This document shows, piece after piece, positions 55,722 through 64,000 of a stretch of 64,000 nt of DNA. This DNA is from FEN-1297 sp964498065 (GTDB taxonomy: Bacteria; Bacteroidota; Ignavibacteria; Ignavibacteriales; Ignavibacteriaceae), in assembly GCA_964498065.1 (NCBI GenBank), contig CAZCFZ010000003.1, positions 51,043 through 115,042 on the forward strand, given 5' to 3'. The position numbers were made by a program, and so were the translations under genes. The notes under the pieces are model-generated. The model was not told where the DNA came from. It did not search any database and worked only from the letters and a program-made list of their open reading frames with translations. How positions within the stretch are numbered: the first letter of the stretch is position 1; each line of letters opens with the position of its first letter.

Positions 55722-56713
55722 CCGGATTCAATTTGAGCATGTGCTTTACGAAGATTTTCGGCGTTCAATTTACCATAACTTTTAGTCATAGTAGTTTTTA
55801 TAATTCCATTTTCAATAAGATCAGCAGTTTTATTTAGCAAATTATGCTGAGTAATCATATCATGAGTTTTATAAGTTGATTTAGTAAACATAAGCTCCCA
55901 GGAAAAGCTGGCACTTTTCGGTCTCAATAAATCCAAATCTAATAATTCGCCTTTGTTTAATCCCACAATTGTGCAAAATCTTCCGAATGGTTTTATAATT
56001 TCAGCAGATTTAGGAAAGTGCTGAATTGTATTGTTTAGACAAAAAATATAATCTACTTCCTTAATTCCTATTTTATTTAATTCATCGGAAAAATTGTTAT
56101 AATGATTAATTACATAATCAGCACCCAGGCTTAAACACCAGTTAATAGTTTCTTTTCTTGACGCTGATGCAATTACTGTTAGGCCGGCTAGTTTCTTAGC
56201 AAGCTGAATTGAAATAGATCCGACACCTCCGGCTCCTCCAATTATTAAAATAGATTTACCTTTATTCGATTCTTGACTATCATTTGAAATACACATTTGT
56301 TCAAACATTCCCTCCCAAGCGGTTATAGTGGTTAGAGGCAAAGCTGCCGCTTCTTCAAAAGTCAATTTATTCGGTTTGCGCCCGACAATCCTTTCATCAA
56401 CTATTTGAAATTCACTGTTGCTGCCCTGCCTGACTATACTTCCCGAGTAATATACTTCATCGCCTTTTTTGAACAATGAAACATCGTTACCTGTTTCTTC
56501 AACAATTCCTGAAGCATCCCAGCCAAGTACTTTCGGTAAAGTTTCCACTTGACTCTTCGGAGACCTTATTTTGGCGTCAACTGGATTTACCGATACGGCT
56601 TTAACTCGGACTAAAATATCATGATTTTCCGGTATCGGCTTTTCGATTTCCAAATCTATTAAACTTTCCGGGTCGCTTATTGGTAAATATTTATATAATC
56701 CTACTGCTTTCAT
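55722..56713 (-). CDS. Zinc-type quinone oxidoreductase/alcohol dehydrogenase-like, C-terminus lost in gap
   Basis: The 330 visible residues form a medium-chain dehydrogenase/reductase of the quinone-oxidoreductase branch. VNPVDAKIRS and VLGWDASGIVEETG open the GroES-like domain, and GGAGGVGSISIQLAKKLAG is the NAD(P) loop. No structural-zinc cysteine quartet is seen. The YDHAQ-like end (AHAQIES) is normally followed by only ~10 residues, so nearly the whole protein is present. It probably reduces quinones or enones with NADPH. Confidence 0.85.
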
Positions 56714-57337
56714 TTTACCTCCGGATTTTTCACTTAAAAATTGATATAACTTTTCAAACTCATTTATAATTTACAAAAAATGACTATTTCCTTTTGTTTA
56801 TTACAGCATATCAATATTCAAAATTTTCTACTTATGTTGATAGTAATCTTTATATCTGTCAAAATATGAGGCAGCAATTTGGTAATTTGACGGAGTTTTC
56901 AGATCTTGATAGTAGTCTTTCACCTCTTGGATTCTAGCTGCAAGCTGGTTATAATTTTACGAAAGAATAACCGCTTAATGCTTTTTATGAAGCTGAAAGT
57001 ATGCATAATAGAAGCCAGACAGCAATTATATTGGAAAACAGTAATAGTGCAAGGGTAGGATTAGCCAATACTTTGTATGATATTATTCATGGAATTATGC
57101 ACTGAATTACTTGGCAATAAGTAAACTTTTGGAGTAAGTCAACTTACACAAAATAGTACACAGATTACATTAAGTATGCTGTATAAATTTTAATTACTAA
57201 ATTTTTATAAAAGTAAGAAAAAAAATTAAATTTTACTTATATTCATTCGTTCTTATAAATTGTAGCTCTTTTAATTTATAATTGATATGAAATAAAGGAT
57301 ATTAAGAAAGTTAGTTATAATAATTTAGGAGTTAAAA
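56714..57337. other. Gene-poor 624-nt region with two short decayed-looking frames
   Basis: No complete gene is present. A minus-strand frame at 56956-56828 encodes 42 protein-like residues (including NQLAARIQEVKDYYQDL) before a natural stop but is closed by TAA on its upstream side. A plus-strand frame at 56971-57105 encodes 44 residues (including ESMHNRSQTAIILENS) with no start codon at its head. Both look like fragments of lost genes. I recognise neither. Confidence 0.45.
56828..56956 (-). pseudogene. Possible gene fragment of unknown origin
   Basis: Forty-two codons end at TAG (56828-56830), with well-formed amphipathic helix composition (Tyr, Lys, Asp, Gln). The frame is broken by TAA at 56957-56959, and a continuation may exist in another frame. 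It could be the tail of a frameshifted small gene, or chance. Confidence 0.25.
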
Positions 57338-59077
57338 ATGGAAGCTTTACTTATTATGGTATTGGTTTTTGTCGGATACTTAATAATGTATCAGCTTTAC
57401 GGAAAATTTATCGGGAATAAAATATTTGCATTAAGCAATAAAAATAAAGTCCCTTCGGTTGAACTCAAGGATGATACTGATTATGTACCTACAAAAAAGG
57501 AAGTAATATTCGGACACCACTTTTCATCAATAGCCGGAACAGGACCAATAGTCGGACCAGCGATTGCAGTTATTTGGGGCTGGCTGCCGGCTCTTTTGTG
57601 GGTGTTTATCGGATCAATAATTATGGGAGCCGTTCACGATCTGGGTTCCTTAATTATTTCAATGCGTAATCAGGGTAAATCTATTTCAGAGTATACGGCA
57701 AAATATATCAACAGCCGTACAAAATATTTCTTCTTCTTTATTGTATTTCTTGAACTCTGGATTGTTGTATCTATATTTGGTCTTATTATTGCAATTTTAT
57801 TTAATATGTATCCGGGATCAGTTCTCCCGGTTTGGTTTCAAATTCCAATTGCTGTTGCTTTAGGCTATATGATTTATAAAAAAGGTGCTAATGCAACAAA
57901 AGGAGCTATAATATCCGTAATATTAATGTATGTTACAATTGTGATAGGAACCTATGTTCCGTTAGCATTACCTTCATCAATTTTAGGACTTTCACCAATT
58001 GCTGTTTGGTCAATTATACTTTTAATATATGCTTATATCGCGTCGATTCTTCCGGTAACTCGTTTACTTCAGCCGCGTGACTATATAAATGCATACCAAT
58101 TATTAATTGCAATGACATTATTGGTATTAGGAGTTTTGTTTGCCGGTTTCGGTGGAAACCTCAATGTTGTTGCACCGTCGGTTCAAGCTGCTCCAGCCGG
58201 TGCACCTCCGTTATGGCCGTTCTTGTTTATAACTATTGCATGCGGAGCTATCTCGGGATTTCATTCTTTAGTTTCTTCCGGCACTTCAGCAAAACAAGTA
58301 AGACAGGAATCAGATTCTATTTTCGTTGGCTACGGAGCAATGCTCACAGAAGGCGCTCTAGCTACATTAGTTATTATTGCAACGGTTGCCGGGATAGGTC
58401 TGGGCTATAATAATCACGGACAAACATTATTCGGCATTCAAGCATGGACTAGTCATTATTCTTCATGGGCAGCAGCTGCCGGATTAGGTTCTAAGGTCGG
58501 TGCTTTTGTAGTTGGAGCTGCAAATTTACTCGCTTCATTCGGAATTCCTAAAGTAATTGCAATTATAATTATGGGTGTTTTTGTCGCTTCATTTGCAGGT
58601 ACAACTCTGGATACGGCAACAAGAATTCAAAGGTATTTACTAACAGAAACTTTTCCGAAAACATTTAAAAACAGATATTTCTCAACAGCGGTTGTTGTAT
58701 TATTTGCTCTTGCTTTAATTTTTTCAACCGGTGCAAATGGAAAAGGTGCACTTGCTTTATGGCCTTTATTTGGTGCAGTAAACCAAACACTTGCCGCATT
58801 GGCATTAATTATCGTTACGGTTTACCTTAAAGAAAAATTAAACTGGGGCTGGATTGTCAGCGGTATTCCGGCCGTATTTATGTTAGTTATGTCTCTTTGG
58901 GCAACAATTCTAAATCAGGTTTCCTTTGGAAAGAGCAACAATATCTTATTACAGGTAATTAATTTTATTATTATAGTATCGATGATTTGGGTTGCTATTG
59001 AAGGATTTACAAAGTTTATTAAAACCAAGACTATTCCTCCTTCATCAGTCTCAGAACCTGTACATGATGCTCTTTAG
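57338..59077 (+). CDS. CstA-family carbon-starvation carrier (pyruvate/peptide uptake)
   Basis: The 579-residue protein has 15 or more membrane segments and the CstA family marks: KEVIFGHHFSSIAGTGPIVGPAIAVIWGW near the N-terminus (His pair), GAVHDLGSL, HSLVSSGTSAKQV and FAGTTLDTATRIQRY. E. coli CstA/BtsT (about 700 residues) take up pyruvate and, for CstA, peptides; this one is shorter and lacks the long C-terminal part. GGAG lies 8 nt before the ATG. It ends in a long-stem terminator. Nearby acetate genes fit a small organic-acid uptake region. Confidence 0.92.
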   Translation: MEALLIMVLVFVGYLIMYQLYGKFIGNKIFALSNKNKVPSVELKDDTDYVPTKKEVIFGHHFSSIAGTGPIVGPAIAVIWGWLPALLWVFIGSIIMGAVHDLGSLIISMRNQGKSISEYTAKYINSRTKYFFFFIVFLELWIVVSIFGLIIAILFNMYPGSVLPVWFQIPIAVALGYMIYKKGANATKGAIISVILMYVTIVIGTYVPLALPSSILGLSPIAVWSIILLIYAYIASILPVTRLLQPRDYINAYQLLIAMTLLVLGVLFAGFGGNLNVVAPSVQAAPAGAPPLWPFLFITIACGAISGFHSLVSSGTSAKQVRQESDSIFVGYGAMLTEGALATLVIIATVAGIGLGYNNHGQTLFGIQAWTSHYSSWAAAAGLGSKVGAFVVGAANLLASFGIPKVIAIIIMGVFVASFAGTTLDTATRIQRYLLTETFPKTFKNRYFSTAVVVLFALALIFSTGANGKGALALWPLFGAVNQTLAALALIIVTVYLKEKLNWGWIVSGIPAVFMLVMSLWATILNQVSFGKSNNILLQVINFIIIVSMIWVAIEGFTKFIKTKTIPPSSVSEPVHDAL

Positions 59078-59108
59078 CACAAGAATTGTAAAAATTTTGT
59101 TGAGGAGA

Positions 59109-59190
59109 GGTTGTCTTAAAAATAATTTCTTAATTTAAAGCGGAATAGAAAATCGGATTCGAATTCTTCTTTTAAGACAGCCTTTTTTTT
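59109..59190 (+). terminator. Long-loop terminator after the CstA-type gene
   Basis: GGTTGTCTTAAAA (59109-59121) pairs with TTTTAAGACAGCC (59170-59182), 13 bp with one G-U pair, followed by a run of eight T (59183-59190). The 48-nt loop is unusually long. Confidence 0.8.
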
Positions 59191-59224
59191 ATTTTCTCTA
59201 CTATAAAATGTTCTGGATATTTAA

Positions 59225-59671
59225 ATGCTTGAACCGGACATTCGGCTGGATTTAAGAAAAACTTATTTTAAACTTTTAATACCGTTAACCGTTATTCTCA
59301 TTATTTTCTATTTGTTAAAAATATTCGGTGCACTGGATAACATTCATGTAGGATATTTAAAATTGATTTCTATTTTATTTTTTATACTTGCCGGTATATT
59401 CGGTGTAGCATTCCCTATTTTTTACAGGACTTTATTCATAAGTAAATTAAAAAATATTAAAACTATTTCAAAAGAAGAATTTATAAGGTTTGAAAAAAGA
59501 TTAATTATTATATCTATGCTTACACCTTATTTTATTATTATGCCTATCATATTTAATTTTCCGGATTTTTATTTCGGCGGCATTATTCTTTTCTCTCTTT
59601 ATGCTGTGTACTATTTTTATCCTTCAAAGGCAAGAATTGATTTTGAAAAAAGAATTTTCCGTATAAAATAA
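59225..59671 (+). CDS. Four-span membrane protein, unknown
   Basis: The 148-residue protein has four hydrophobic segments (~17-32, ~40-60, ~93-111, ~115-132) separated by short basic loops, with LDLRKTYFK at the start and a basic end. I recognise no domain. It lies directly after the CstA-type unit's terminator and 41 nt before the small cytoplasmic gene that follows. A transporter accessory or stress protein is possible. Confidence 0.6.
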   Translation: MLEPDIRLDLRKTYFKLLIPLTVILIIFYLLKIFGALDNIHVGYLKLISILFFILAGIFGVAFPIFYRTLFISKLKNIKTISKEEFIRFEKRLIIISMLTPYFIIMPIIFNFPDFYFGGIILFSLYAVYYFYPSKARIDFEKRIFRIK

Positions 59672-59712
59672 GAAGTTTCATAACCAAAATTTATAAAGAA
59701 TTGATTTTAATT

Positions 59713-60003
59713 ATGAAAGAATCAATTGATAAAATAATGCGACAATTGTCTTCCTTTTTTAAATATTTTGATGCAGCATCAAAAAATAAAGCAATTGATA
59801 TTATGGAATTCGAACTAGGTGAAATGGAAAACATTTTTGCATTGCTTGTGCTGGGAGCATTTATAGGATTCCCCTCCCCTCCCATGCAAATTACTCTGGA
59901 TTTGATGCCCGATATGGAAAATCATTTCTTAATGATGTTAAATAAAGTAGATACGGCAGAAAGTCCTATTTCGGATTTATTGTCAGCTTTTGATGTTATA
60001 TGA
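59713..60003 (+). CDS. Small protein upstream of the ArsA-like ATPase, unknown
   Basis: The 96-residue protein begins at ATG 59713 (MKESIDKIM); a TTG at 59701 would add four residues. It has an amphipathic first half (MRQLSSFFKYFDAAS) and a hydrophobic patch around LLVLGAFIGFPSPP. It ends 9 nt before the ATPase gene. The pairing suggests a subunit or cargo-binding partner. No family recognised. Confidence 0.6.
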   Translation: MKESIDKIMRQLSSFFKYFDAASKNKAIDIMEFELGEMENIFALLVLGAFIGFPSPPMQITLDLMPDMENHFLMMLNKVDTAESPISDLLSAFDVI

Positions 60004-60012
60004 AATATGTAA

Positions 60013-60915
60013 ATGGAATCTAAAAACATTAGTTTATTTTTTTTAGGGAAAGGAGGAGTAGGCAAGTCAACAACTTCTGCTCTTATTGCCGTTTATCTTG
60101 CCGGCCAGGGAAAAGATGTCCTTCTGGTTTCTATGGATCCGGCACATAATCAATCGGATATTTTTGAAACTTCCCTTTCAGAAAAGCCTTATAATATTAC
60201 AGATAATTTAGCTGCATCAGAAATAAATATAGACTTGTGGATTAAAAATTATCTTTCGGAAATTGAAGCTCAAATAAAACACTCATATTCATATTTAACG
60301 GCGTTGAATTTGGAAAATTATCTGGATGTGATTAAATATTCTCCTGGTATCGAAGAATATGCGATGCTGCTGGCATATAAAGAAATTCAGAAAAAATATT
60401 TTGAAAAAGATTATATCATTTACGATATGCCTCCTACTGCCCTGACATTAAAATTTTTCGGACTTCCGAAATTATCGATGTTATGGATTGAAAAGCTGCT
60501 CGATCTTCGAAATGAGATCATAAAAAAAAGAGAAATAATTACGAAAGTCAAAATCGGCAGTAAAGAAATCGAAAGAGATAAGATACTCAACAAATTAAAC
60601 GAACAAGTAAAAAATTATAATCTTATAAGCAAAAATTTCCAGGATAATAAGAAAACAATAATAAATCTTGTAATGAATAACGACAAATTGTCTTTTTCCG
60701 AATCGGAATTAATAATAAAAAAATTAGGCACGTTTAATTTGTTTATAAGCAATATTATAATAAATAAAATACAGCAGGATTTTTCAATTCATGAAATACA
60801 AAAAAGGTTTAAACATAATTCCATTAAAACTTTTCCGCTTAGTAAAATTCCTTTAATCGGATTATTATCATTGAAAAACTTTATTGCTTCAGGTGTTTTA
60901 CTCGAGGGTTTTTGA
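60013..60915 (+). CDS. ArsA/Get3-like single-domain ATPase
   Basis: The 300-residue P-loop ATPase has the deviant Walker A GKGGVGKST (12-20), switch I DPAHNQSD (42-49) and switch II-like DMPPTALTLKFFGLP, the counterpart of DTAPTGHTLRxLxLP in ArsA and Get3. The CxxC zinc motif of Get3 and the arsenite cysteines of ArsA are not seen, so neither tail-anchored insertion nor arsenite export is supported. It lies between the small 96-residue protein and an MIP18-like protein and may load a metal or a cofactor. Function unresolved. Confidence 0.8.
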   Translation: MESKNISLFFLGKGGVGKSTTSALIAVYLAGQGKDVLLVSMDPAHNQSDIFETSLSEKPYNITDNLAASEINIDLWIKNYLSEIEAQIKHSYSYLTALNLENYLDVIKYSPGIEEYAMLLAYKEIQKKYFEKDYIIYDMPPTALTLKFFGLPKLSMLWIEKLLDLRNEIIKKREIITKVKIGSKEIERDKILNKLNEQVKNYNLISKNFQDNKKTIINLVMNNDKLSFSESELIIKKLGTFNLFISNIIINKIQQDFSIHEIQKRFKHNSIKTFPLSKIPLIGLLSLKNFIASGVLLEGF

Positions 60916-60991
60916 ATTAATATATTTTTAATTTAAACAGTATTAAATAATAAGGCCAAAAGTATAAATCATTTGCATTGGAAAGATTAAG

Positions 60992-61270
60992 ATGGATGAA
61001 TTAATGAAACAAAAGCTTTCGGATTTATTAGAAAGAGTTAAAGAACCGCAAAGCGGTTTAACTATCAGCCAATTAGGAATGATAGAGGGTATTAAACACG
61101 AACCAATAACCAACAAATTATTAGTCGTAACTAATCCCAAGATAACTTCCAAGGCATGCTGTATGGTATTTAATCTTTTTGAAGTGGGTGAAATTGAAGA
61201 CTTAATTGCATTTGAACTTAAGAAAGAATTCCCGAATGTTAAAGTAGAATTTACTAATTCAAGCCGTTAA
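60992..61270 (+). CDS. MIP18/DUF59-like small protein
   Basis: The 92-residue protein has the build of MIP18/PaaD/SufT-type iron-sulfur assembly domains: KLSDLLERVKEPQSGLTISQLGMIEGI at the N-terminus, then a beta strand (LLVVTNPKI) and a cysteine pair in SKACCMVF. SufT-like proteins have a single conserved Cys in a different spot, so the match is partial. It stands 76 nt after the ArsA-like ATPase. The pairing of an ArsA/MRP-type ATPase with a MIP18-like protein is suggestive of metal or cluster handling. Confidence 0.55.
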   Translation: MDELMKQKLSDLLERVKEPQSGLTISQLGMIEGIKHEPITNKLLVVTNPKITSKACCMVFNLFEVGEIEDLIAFELKKEFPNVKVEFTNSSR

Positions 61271-61440
61271 ATAATTTTACCAAACATATATGAAAAATGG
61301 ATTCGGAAATATTTTATAGTGATTTATTTGTGTATAAAAAATAAGAGATGAATATCGGTAATTATTTATCAAATTAATAAAATTGCTTGGTGTATCCTAG
61401 CAAATTAGTAATATATCAAATAAATTCAATCGGAGGTAAC

Positions 61441-62013
61441 ATGTCAGAAGAAACAAAGATTGTTGATACTACTGCTAATCCGGCACCATTAGGACTGTTA
61501 GGATTTGGTATGACAACGGTATTACTTAATATTGCTAATGCTCACCTTATACCTTTAGGAAGTATGATCTTAGCCATGGGAATATTTTATGGCGGATTGG
61601 CACAAATATTTGCGGGCTGGATGGAATGGAAAAAAGGAAATACATTCGGCCTAACTGCATTTACTTCTTACGGTTTGTTTTGGGAATCATTTGTATTTCT
61701 TTTTGTAATTCCTAAATTAGGGTGGTGGAGCAGTGCTTCTTTGGGTGGAGTAATTGCATATCTTATTATGTGGGGTTTGTTTACCTTTGTGATGTGGATA
61801 GCTACCTTTAAACACAATAAGGCTCTTCAAGTAGTATTTTTAACTTTATGGGTTCTGTTTGGGCTGTTGGCTTTAGGAGAAGCAACGGGAAGTAATGTAA
61901 TTAAAATAATAGCAGGATGGGAAGGCATCTTCTGCGGTTTTTCTGCTGTTTATGCCGGTCTAGGGCAGGTATTAAATGAAACTTATAAGAAAACCGTCTT
62001 TCCACTTGGATAA
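61441..62013 (+). CDS. SatP/AceTr-type acetate transporter
   Basis: The protein has 190 residues from ATG 61441, which has GGAGG six bases upstream; a longer frame from 61387 adds non-family residues. The family motif NPAPLGLLGFGM (13-24) opens the first of six membrane segments; AGWMEWKKGNTFG and a C-terminal AGLGQVLNE follow. Members take up acetate (and succinate) with protons. The acetyl-CoA synthetase gene begins 41 nt downstream, so uptake and activation of acetate are linked. Confidence 0.93.
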   Translation: MSEETKIVDTTANPAPLGLLGFGMTTVLLNIANAHLIPLGSMILAMGIFYGGLAQIFAGWMEWKKGNTFGLTAFTSYGLFWESFVFLFVIPKLGWWSSASLGGVIAYLIMWGLFTFVMWIATFKHNKALQVVFLTLWVLFGLLALGEATGSNVIKIIAGWEGIFCGFSAVYAGLGQVLNETYKKTVFPLG

Positions 62014-62054
62014 ATTGGTATTCATTAATAATAGTATTTAGAAGGAGTTAATAA

Positions 62055-64000
62055 ATGAGTAAACAAAAGAATGATGAAATTTCGGAAGCTCAAATTGCTG
62101 TTCATTGGAAAGAAGAAGATTATTTTGAACCTTCTGCAGGGTTTAAAGCACAGGCTAATCTTAAAGATGATAAAGTATTAAATAAATTTGGAATAGAGAA
62201 TTTTCCTCAATGTTTTGAAGAGTATGCCAATATGCTTGACTGGTATAAAAAGTGGGATAAAGTACTTGATTCAAGTAATCCCCCGTTCTTTAAATGGTTT
62301 ACCGGCGGTAAAATAAATGCTTCATATAATTGTTTAGATAGACATTTAGCTAAATACAAGAACAAAACTGCAATACACTTTATACCTGAACCGGAAGATG
62401 AACCTATTCAGCATATAACTTTCCAGGAACTATATAATAGAGTCAATGAATTCGCAGCTTTGTTAAAAGACTTCTGCGGAGTAAAACCCGGTGATACCGT
62501 TACATTGCATATGCCGATGATTCCGGAAATTGCAGTTGCAATGCTTGCATGCGCCCGAATCGGCGCTATTCATTCTCAGGTATTTTCAGGGTTTTCTGGC
62601 AAAGCCTGCGGAGAACGGGTTGCAGATGCAAAAAGTAAAGTACTTATTACTGCCGATTCATACTATCGCGGCGGAAATTTAATTGATCATAAAGAAAAAG
62701 CAAATGTAGCTTATGAAGAAGCTTTAAAAGAAGGACAAAAATTAGAAAAGATACTTATATTCGAAAGATACCCGGGAAAATATTCTGCAAAAACACCTTT
62801 AGTTGAAGGACGGGATTTCCTTGTTAATGATGTAATTAAAAAATATTATCATCATAAAGTCGAACCTGAACAACTTTCATCTGAAGATACTCTTTTCATA
62901 ATGTATACATCCGGTTCAACAGGAAAACCAAAAGGAGCCCAGCATTCTATCGGCGGATATATGTCTTATGTAACGGGCACATCAAAATATATACAGGATA
63001 TTCATCCTGAAGATGTATATTGGTGTATGGCTGATATCGGATGGATTACAGGACATTCGTATATAATTTACGGTCCATTAGCACTTGCAGCATCTTCAGT
63101 AATTTATGAAGGCGTTCCGACATATCCGGATGCAGGACGACCATGGAGAGTTGCCGAAGAATTGGATGTGAATATTTTCCACACTTCTCCAACTGCAATC
63201 CGTGCTTTAAGACGTGTCGGCCCGGATGAACCGGCAAAATACAATTATCATTTCAAACATATGACTACAGTCGGTGAACCTATTGAACCGGAAGTTTGGA
63301 GATGGTATTATAATACAGTTGGTAAAAAAGAAGCTGCTATTGTTGATACCTGGTGGCAAACAGAAACCGGAGGATTTCTATGTTCTACAATTCCCGGAAT
63401 ACACAAAATGAAACCCGGAAGCGCAGGCCCCGGTGTACCTGGAATTTATCCCATAATCTTTGATGATGAAGGCAAACCTCTTCCGGCCGGAAGCGGAAAA
63501 GCAGGTAATATATGTATTCAAAATCCTTGGCCAGGAAGAATGCTTACCATCTGGGGCGATGATGAAAGATTTATCAGACAATACTATCAGCGATATAATA
63601 AAGATCCCAAAAGTAAAGATTGGCATGATTGGCCGTACTTTGCGGGTGATGGTGCCGTAGAAGCACCTGACGGTTATTTTAGAATTCTAGGACGAATTGA
63701 TGATGTTATAAATGTAGCCGGTCATCGCCTGGGAACTAAAGAACTTGAATCTGCTGCATTAATGTGTCAGGAAGTAGGAGAAGCTGCAGTTGTTCCGGTA
63801 GCAGATCAGATAAAAGGTAAAATTCCTCATATCTTTGTTTCTCTTAAGCCAGGTATTCAGCCGAGTGCGGAAATACAAAAGAAAGTTTCGGATACACTTG
63901 CGCGTGAAATAGGTCCTATCGCTAAACCTGGCAAAGTATGGATAGTTTCCGATATGCCTAAGACACGTTCCGGTAAAATCATGCGAAGAATATTATCGGC
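62055..64000 (+). CDS. acs: Acetyl-CoA synthetase, 3' end beyond window
   Basis: The frame opens at ATG 62055 with AAGGAG 9 nt upstream and is still open at the window edge after 648 codons. It is an AMP-forming acetyl-CoA synthetase: HIPEPEDEPIQH-type N-terminal region, YTSGSTGKPKGAQHS (P-loop), DIGWITGHSYIIYGPL, DTWWQTETGG, and the acetylation-sensitive lysine in KTRSGKIMRR. It turns acetate, ATP and CoA into acetyl-CoA, following the transporter gene. Only the last handful of codons are missing. Confidence 0.96.
   Translation, partial: MSKQKNDEISEAQIAVHWKEEDYFEPSAGFKAQANLKDDKVLNKFGIENFPQCFEEYANMLDWYKKWDKVLDSSNPPFFKWFTGGKINASYNCLDRHLAKYKNKTAIHFIPEPEDEPIQHITFQELYNRVNEFAALLKDFCGVKPGDTVTLHMPMIPEIAVAMLACARIGAIHSQVFSGFSGKACGERVADAKSKVLITADSYYRGGNLIDHKEKANVAYEEALKEGQKLEKILIFERYPGKYSAKTPLVEGRDFLVNDVIKKYYHHKVEPEQLSSEDTLFIMYTSGSTGKPKGAQHSIGGYMSYVTGTSKYIQDIHPEDVYWCMADIGWITGHSYIIYGPLALAASSVIYEGVPTYPDAGRPWRVAEELDVNIFHTSPTAIRALRRVGPDEPAKYNYHFKHMTTVGEPIEPEVWRWYYNTVGKKEAAIVDTWWQTETGGFLCSTIPGIHKMKPGSAGPGVPGIYPIIFDDEGKPLPAGSGKAGNICIQNPWPGRMLTIWGDDERFIRQYYQRYNKDPKSKDWHDWPYFAGDGAVEAPDGYFRILGRIDDVINVAGHRLGTKELESAALMCQEVGEAAVVPVADQIKGKIPHIFVSLKPGIQPSAEIQKKVSDTLAREIGPIAKPGKVWIVSDMPKTRSGKIMRRILS

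Noticed and set aside
60013..60915. Arsenite-export ATPase (arsA)
   Set aside because: The metal-binding cysteines and any arsenic genes are missing; only the ATPase fold is shared.
1..64000. tRNA, rRNA, CRISPR array or prophage
   Set aside because: No GC-rich cloverleaf region, regular spaced repeats, integrase, transposase or phage structural gene was seen while reading the spacers and genes.

Overview
This is an AT-rich (roughly two-thirds A+T), densely coding chromosomal window that I place, by inference, in the Bacteroidota/Chlorobi group, most likely an Ignavibacteria-like free-living heterotroph. The reasons are the gene set (nuoABCDEF, class III malate dehydrogenase, a phosphofructokinase with pyrophosphate-type motifs, outer-membrane barrels, orphan receiver proteins) and at least three promoters that fit the Bacteroidota pattern TTG - 20/21 nt - TAnnTTTG (before nuoA, mdh and an ABC ATPase gene). 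Many genes also have visible Shine-Dalgarno sequences. I see no rRNA, tRNA, CRISPR array, phage or insertion sequence. One 100-N assembly gap lies at 55622-55721.

Layout. (1) 191-8495, minus strand: a synthase-dependent exopolysaccharide-type cluster: a RecA/KaiC-like ATPase with an altered Walker A, a TPR + beta-barrel export protein, a processive family-2 glycosyltransferase, a small membrane protein, and a membrane-anchored NodB-fold protein that has lost its catalytic motifs. (2) 8903-11173, minus: orphan receiver, fatty-acid hydroxylase, dipeptide epimerase. (3) 11544-22169: the most unusual locus. Seven plus-strand genes (amino-acid adenylation enzyme, GNAT, carrier protein, SDR, second AMP-ligase, LuxE-like, LuxC-like) face three minus-strand genes (MBOAT acyltransferase, second carrier protein, membrane-anchored SGNH protein). 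Together they look like a Dlt-type acyl/aminoacyl export system combined with a LuxE/LuxC acyl-reducing module. (4) 22456-31747: a 35-residue membrane protein, phosphofructokinase, UvrD-type helicase, ferritin, and nuoABCDEF (no nuoG-N). (5) 32164-38462, plus: beta-CASP nuclease, FN3 lipoprotein, outer-membrane protein, RsbW-like kinase, malate dehydrogenase. A REP-like palindromic repeat sits at 34652-34746. (6) 38547-53172, minus: L27/L21, a PhoBR-like pair, Gfo/Idh oxidoreductase, dxs, xseB, xseA, a solitary DNA methyltransferase, a secreted protein, methionine gamma-lyase-like, cystathionine gamma-lyase and cystathionine beta-synthase genes, fmt and def. (7) 53670-64000: orphan receiver, ABC ATPase, beta-carbonic anhydrase and quinone oxidoreductase (both cut by the gap), a CstA-type carrier, a small protein/ArsA-like ATPase/MIP18-like trio, a SatP-type acetate transporter, and acetyl-CoA synthetase running off the right edge.

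How the parts fit. Central metabolism (glycolysis, malate, complex I, acetate and probably pyruvate uptake) is interleaved with cell-envelope functions. Convergent gene pairs are separated by clean bidirectional hairpin terminators (22566-22595, 27222-27249, 38486-38516). The main candidate for something new is the 11544-22169 locus, whose product cannot be named from sequence alone. The ArsA-like trio beside the acetate genes is a second candidate.
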